Part shown: one piece after another, positions 59,150 to 64,000 of the stretch
Layout of the letters: every line of letters starts with the position of its first letter
Numbering within the stretch: position 1 is the first letter of the stretch
Assembly (NCBI RefSeq): GCF_019175385.1
Contig: NC_083340.1
Span: forward strand, 8,533,706 to 8,597,705
Source of the DNA: Lycium barbarum
Taxonomy: Eukaryota; Streptophyta; Magnoliopsida; Solanales; Solanaceae
Direction of reading: 5' to 3'
DNA: 64,000 nucleotides
Made by a program: the position numbers and the translations under genes
The notes under the pieces: generated by a model
Database searches by the model: none
What the model was told of the DNA's origin: nothing
The model's input: only the letters and a program-made list of their open reading frames with translations

Positions 59150-59836
59150 AACTGACCTCATGAGGTCGGTTATTTTAATTTCATTTTCCAGATTTTAAAG
59201 AAACTGACCTCATGTAGTCGGTTGTGTTCATATCATTTTGCACATTTTAAAGAAACCGACCACATGAGGTCGGTTGTGTTCATATCAATATCCAGACTTT
59301 AAAGAAACCGACTACATGAAGTCGGTTCATGATTGTCATTATTCATAAATTTATAGTTACCGACCGCATGTGGTCGGTAACAGAAAAATAAATAAATAAA
59401 ATTTTCAATATACCGACCACATGAGGTCGGTAACTTGAAAAAAAAAAACTCATATAATTTACAGACCCCATGTGTTAATATACCGACCACATGTGGTCGG
59501 TAACAGAAAAATAAATAAATAAAATTTTCAATATACAGACCACATGAGGTCGGTAACTTGAAAAAAAAAAAAACTCATATAATTTACAGACCCCATGTGT
59601 GCTTATATCGACCGCATGAGGTCGGTATGTTAATTTTCCTTTTTTTGGGACTAATCATGTACCGACCACGTGTGGTCGCCTTTGTCCGACCTCATGAGGT
59701 CGCTAATTATTTGCGACCACCCATACCAGACCTACTTTTGTGGTCGGTTTTGAGGTCGCATTTTTTCAGAAACCGACCTCGTGTGATCGCTTATATCAAT
59801 TTTTTTTGGTCGGTTTTCAGCAGGTTTTTAGTAGCG
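59150..59836. repeat. 3' subterminal palindromic repeats of CACTA
   Basis: About 14 copies of CCGACCACATGAGGTCGGT or variants, roughly 50 bp apart, from 59153 to 59790. A 123-bp block (59360-59482) is itself duplicated downstream (59482-59605), seen as ACAGAAAAATAAATAAATAA repeated. Confidence 0.9.
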
Positions 59837-59839
59837 AGA

Positions 59840-60637
59840 TTACACTTAAAATCTACTGAGTAGACTATTACAGTAGTCATTCAAGTGAAATTATTTAGAA
59901 AATTAATGATGGACTTTTGAGCTTCCAAAACTACTCCTTTCATGCACGATGTCATGATTAATTATAACTTATAACTTATAACTGCTGCTAGTAGTAATTT
60001 CCTTTTCATTTAATTATCTGACATTTAACTGTTATAACCGTTGCTAGTTAGTAGTAGATATTAACCAAAAATACAATAAGAATGAGAAAAATGCCAAAAA
60101 AAAGGAGAAAAAAGATAAATGCAAATGTTGGCCATAGAGAGGTGTCACATCACCTTATTTATGTCTAGTTTTATTATATATATAGATATAGATTATATTG
60201 GATCTTTTGTATACATTTGATTAGGGAGAATCTTCCTATTTTAACATTTGTTCAATAATTCAAATTTGTTACAGACAGCCTTACTGGAGAACAAAACATG
60301 AAAACAGAGGTTTTTTTGTTGTGATTTTTCATACAGAATTTGATTTCTCACAATTATGATTTTCTAGCAGTGGTTTGTTATTTTGTCTTAGTTGTAGACT
60401 TGTTGTGGCTGTTAAGTGTTACTCCATCTGATATGGACTAGCATGAGCAGGTAACCCAAGTGTTCGATATATGTCCTAAAAGAAAGTCGTGCCCAAACGA
60501 ACAAAAGTATGTAATCCTTCATTTCCGAGAGCCAAACTATATGAACGTTGATCAATATTTTTTTAAAAATATATGTTTCACCATATTGATATGAGAAGAC
60601 TTGCAACTTATAGTATTTTTAGTTTTTTGAATATCTA
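59840..60637. other. Unassigned AT-rich DNA
   Basis: No gene or bounded element found. Confidence 0.4.
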
Positions 60638-61029
60638 TGTTGACACTCAATTTTGTCCCTCCTTTATTCTAATATATTTCCTTAGGCTTCTAAAATTATT
60701 AACGAACTAAATGCTTTGTTTTCACTACTATTTTTATTTTCTACTACTTTCTATATCGTTACTTTCAATATTACTAGCATTACTTTATCACAAATTTTAA
60801 ATGGTTCGTCATCGTTTCATTTTAAGATTTGTACTCGTTAAATTAATTTTACTTTATTAAATCCTTTACTTTCTACATACTAATTACTATTGGTCTTCAC
60901 ATAATATATATTGTACTGGTTATTAAGTTAAAAGCCCAAGAATAATTAAAACGAAGAAGGAATGACCACAGTTTCAACCAATTCACATTTATTTTAAGCA
61001 GCCCATTACCCATTCTCACCCGTCCGGCC

Positions 61030-62240
61030 CAAACCATTATAAAGAAATTTTTACTCATTGTAGCTTCTTTTAAGACCTAATTAGTAATATTAACTATCCT
61101 TTTATTTAATTATATTTAGTAGCTAATTAACTTTTCTAAATTACAAATGGTTCAAAAAATACATACCCAAACACATATATCTTTCTTTTTTCTCAATCAC
61201 TACCTATTTCAGATTTTTCATTTCTCAAAACCCTAAAAAATCTCTCTCCCCTTTTCTCAATCACCACCACCATGGCCGCACCGTCCCCTCTCTCTTTTCT
61301 CCGTCTCCCTCTGTGCTCACCCCTCTTTCTCTCTCTCTCTCTCTTTTCACTCTGCAGATCTGGCAGTGTGCATTGTTGGTGGCGGCGGTGATGGACTGAT
61401 TTTGAGATGGCGGCGGAGAAGATGACGTAGAGGTGGAGAGATTAGGGTTTTGTTGGTGATGGAAAGATTAGGGTTTTTTGGTGGTGGTGGTGTCTCAGAT
61501 TTGGGTTTTTGGTGGTGGTGGTGTCTCATATTAGGATTTTGGTGGTGTTGGAGAGATTAAGATTTTTTGGTGGTGGTAGTGTCTCAGATCTGGCCATGTG
61601 TATTTGTTAAAAGCCAAATACAAATACATTCAAAAATCTACATCTCACAAATACACCGTTTTTTAATGTATTTGTCTTTGTATTTTTGAGTGCATTTTTT
61701 AGTATATTTTGTTAATAGCCAAACACATTATTTTTTTGAATGTATTTGAATTTTTTGGTCTTGTATCTGAATGTATATGTTGAAATCCATTCAAATACAC
61801 GAAAATTTGAATATATTTGGCTTCATAGTTGTTGGAATGTACATAATGTATTTGAAATACATCAAAAAAAGCCAATGAAATACATCAAAAAAAAAAAATC
61901 AGTAAAATACATAAAAAAAAAAAAGACACGAAAATACATTATGGCAAAAAAAAAAAATCACTGAAATACATCAAAAAAAAAAAAATCACTGAAATACATA
62001 AAAAAAAAATCACTAAAATACATCAAAAAAATATATATTAATATCTAATTTAATAGCTCCACCATTAAAGGCTAAAATCAAGGATCATGTTTTTTTTTTT
62101 ACCTTGTTCTCATGTATTTGTTGGCAACAAATACACAGCGAAAACATACACTATTTTGCCAAAATGTAGCTACAAATGGTAATATTTAAAAGGGTAACTA
62201 CAAATGGTAGGAAGCTACAATAAGATAGTCATTTGAGTAA
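61030..62240. mobile_element. Insertion inside the third long LTR
   Basis: Leader sequence homologous to about 40500-40620 is interrupted here. The borders carry an inverted pair (TTTTTACTCATTGTAGCTTC and GAAGCTACAATAAGATAGTCATTTGAGTAA), suggesting a MULE- or hAT-like non-autonomous element. It contains a CT-rich microsatellite, GGTGGTGGTGGTGT-type repeats, and TGTATTTG/CAAATACA mirrored motifs. TSD not determined. Confidence 0.5.
61850..62035. repeat. Minisatellite of AAATACATCAAAAAAA units
   Basis: About seven A-rich units of 20-30 bp containing CACTGAAATACATCA or close variants. The Lys-rich ORF over it is spurious. Confidence 0.8.
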
Positions 62241-64000
62241 GTTTGTCGACCAGCCCACCAGGCGAGATCAGCCCATCACCCTTTAACACCAATCGGCCCA
62301 CACTATCCGAATACCCGATCCAGCCCACATCCACTTTCTACCCGACCCAGCCCATGTGTCTTTTAACATCAGTTGAACCAAACCTAGCCGCACACTCACC
62401 TCCCCTCTTTCCCCTTTCGACCAAGAATCAATTTCCTTTAGCCATGGCAGAACCCGCGCCCCCATTTTCGTGCAATACGCACAGCTCACCTCTTTCCCCT
62501 TTTGACAAAGATCCATTTTCGGTGCAACCTTCCCCTTTCCCACATTTTTAGTTTCGATTTAATTCTGGTTTGTATTTATGATCCCTTGTTTGTGCGTTTG
62601 ATTTTTCTGTGTTTAATTCAGTTACTTAGTGTCCCTCATGTGATTTGCTCGCTCAAGCATATAGTATTTTCCTACTGTTTTCTTGTAAATCCCGTGGTTA
62701 TTTTCAGTATTGTTGGTTCCTTAAAGTGAGTTTTTGGGCAACTGTGTGTTAAAGTTTGGGGTAATTAAGTTTAGTTTTCCCTTAACGCTATGAAGATTAG
62801 TTGAAATGCAGTCCTTTGTCTTAGCATTACTGTATGTGTTTGTGATTTTGAATTTTGTAGGTTTGGTTGATTTAGATTCAATAAAAGAATCTGTTCCTTT
62901 TTTTGTTGAGATGCATCTTGCTTAAATCATCTATACAGAACTCTGTTAGGCTCAATCTCCCTCGAAATTGGTTCGCACACTAGTTGACTGCCTCACACAT
63001 CTGTGTATGCCTTCATATGAGTTGACTGCTATGGCATCCCTGTTTCCTGCTTATAGTTTGATTCAAGATCTTATTCTCTTTGTTCTGTTGTGAAGCTAAT
63101 ATGATAAAATAGCATGCTTAAAGATTATTTAAGTTAACTTTCATAGGGACCAGTAGGAGCTATCTGTGATTTTGTCGCTTGATTGTTACAGTTTTACCTT
63201 TAAACTTAAGACCATAATGTACTCTCAAATTTCCGCCAACTTACGTGTTACAATTGCTACTTGTGCCTTGACCTGCTAACAGCCCAAATTAATCAATCCC
63301 CTATACCTTTGGCATGCCACGTCTAGTTGATACTGGATTTCCAGATTCTGTGTTTTAGAGTTAGCAAGTCTTGGTTTCTGATTACTTCTGGAGGTTCTGG
63401 TTTTGTTATGAGATAGTTGAACCAAGTCATGATATTTAAAAACCATGAAGCATTTTGTATACTATTATCCGTGAGTAGCATCAGCAATATGTGCTCGTTT
63501 GGGCATGGATTAATATACGCTAGATGACTTTATATGTGCTGAAAGAATTTATGAGTAAAATCGTTGTTTGTGCTCCTACCCATCTTTCTTCATTAAAATT
63601 TATTTTGAGGGTATTGTTGCCATCCCAGTTTCTTTAATTTTCTTTTTTTTTTCCCTCCATAATGACTTTAATCGGGTTTTCTTTCTAATCCTTTTCATTC
63701 TCTTTCTTTGCATGAACTGAGAATTTCGAATCCCAAACATCCTCGAGTTGCTTCGACAACCTTGCTGCCACATTAATGAGACAATGTTGCGTATCGCTGC
63801 TGTTCTTTGTGACCAATCGCCATGACGGCTTAGGCAAACAGTGGACGTTTAAGGCCAAGCCTGCAGCTTGCCATCAGCTGCTGTTATGCCTCTGTTTTTT
63901 CCTCTATGTTCGAACTGCCTTGGGTATACAGAAGCCTTGGACCTTGGCTAAATGTCCCATTAATTTGTTCCGTTCTTGTTTATTTGTTTGCTCTATTTGC

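Larger units (their letters stand above)
53081..59836 (+). mobile_element. Degraded CACTA (En/Spm) transposon, 6.8 kb
   Basis: It starts CACTACTAAAAAACTACTGA and ends TCAGCAGGTTTTTAGTAGCG. The inverted termini agree except small differences, including CACTA becoming CGCTA at the right. The 3-bp TSD is AGA (53078-53080, 59837-59839), as for CACTA elements. Both ends carry dense palindromic subterminal repeats. A GC-rich leader (about 53490-53635) with a possible splice donor precedes a TNP2-like fragment and a transposase_24-like gene. The DDE transposase is missing, so it is non-autonomous. Confidence 0.92.
60638..64000 (+). mobile_element. Long LTR (third copy), cut by the window end
   Basis: It begins TGTTGACACTCAATTTTGTC like 40172 and follows the same order (AAATGGTTCGTCATCGTTTC, CTTTACTTTCTACATACTAATTA, CAGCCCA-rich leader). 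The piece at 63820-63900 (GCTTAGGCAAACAGTGGACG) is also found inverted at 31990-32075. The 3' end and any internal domain lie beyond the window. Confidence 0.75.

Noticed and set aside
59150..59836. CRISPR-like array of regular repeats
   Set aside because: Plant DNA; repeats are palindromic, variable and mirrored at the other CACTA end, so they are subterminal repeats.

Overview
This is a gene-poor, AT-rich plant nuclear window made mostly of nested transposable elements. A Solanaceae genome (Nicotiana/Solanum/Lycium type) is the best guess. The reasons are a degraded tobacco TS-type SINE, LTRs opening TGTTGACACCCAATTTTG and TGTAACGACCC, which I recognise from nightshade genomes, and a hybrid proline-rich (HyPRP) gene of tomato/tobacco type. 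Species is not determined. Only one gene looks intact: a secreted HyPRP at 18500-19054 (+), with a TATA box and an unusually close (AT)n run in its promoter. A broken relative lies on the other strand at about 36622-37380.

Layout. 1-5450: AT-rich DNA with a solo-LTR-like element (1262-3464) holding a 268-bp tandem duplication. 5459-17062: an inverted segmental duplication (about 1 kb per arm after removing inserts) whose arms have taken different insertions, each with an empty site in the other arm. Between the arms lie a MULE-like element, a SINE and unassigned DNA. 17390-22450: hAT MITEs, the HyPRP gene, a pogo-like element and a tRNA-derived SINE. 23107-30695: a minus-strand non-autonomous LTR retrotransposon (TSD AACCC) with a solo LTR of its own family nested in one LTR (TSD CATGT). 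30701-36240: the 3' end of a LINE (RNase H domain), interrupted by a 4.6-kb solo LTR with an internal repeat array. 36600-40170: HyPRP pseudogene and two non-autonomous DNA elements.

40172-51924: a second long solo LTR hosting a nearly full-length Ty3/gypsy chromovirus (42607-50632). Its gag holds two further LTR insertions, its pol is broken by a stop and frameshifts, and its 3' LTR is INVERTED relative to the 5' LTR. 53081-59836: a degraded CACTA element (TSD AGA) with palindromic subterminal repeats and remnants of TNP2-like and transposase_24-like genes. 60638-64000: a third long LTR, cut by the window end.

Boundaries are well supported where target-site duplications (TSDs) and terminal motifs were read directly; many insertions have a paralogous empty site in this same window. 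Family names are recognition, not database results. The most unusual objects are the inverted-LTR chromovirus with heat-shock-element-like motifs, the interchangeable short-repeat cassettes at one position in one LTR family, and the inverted duplication that works as an insertion clock.
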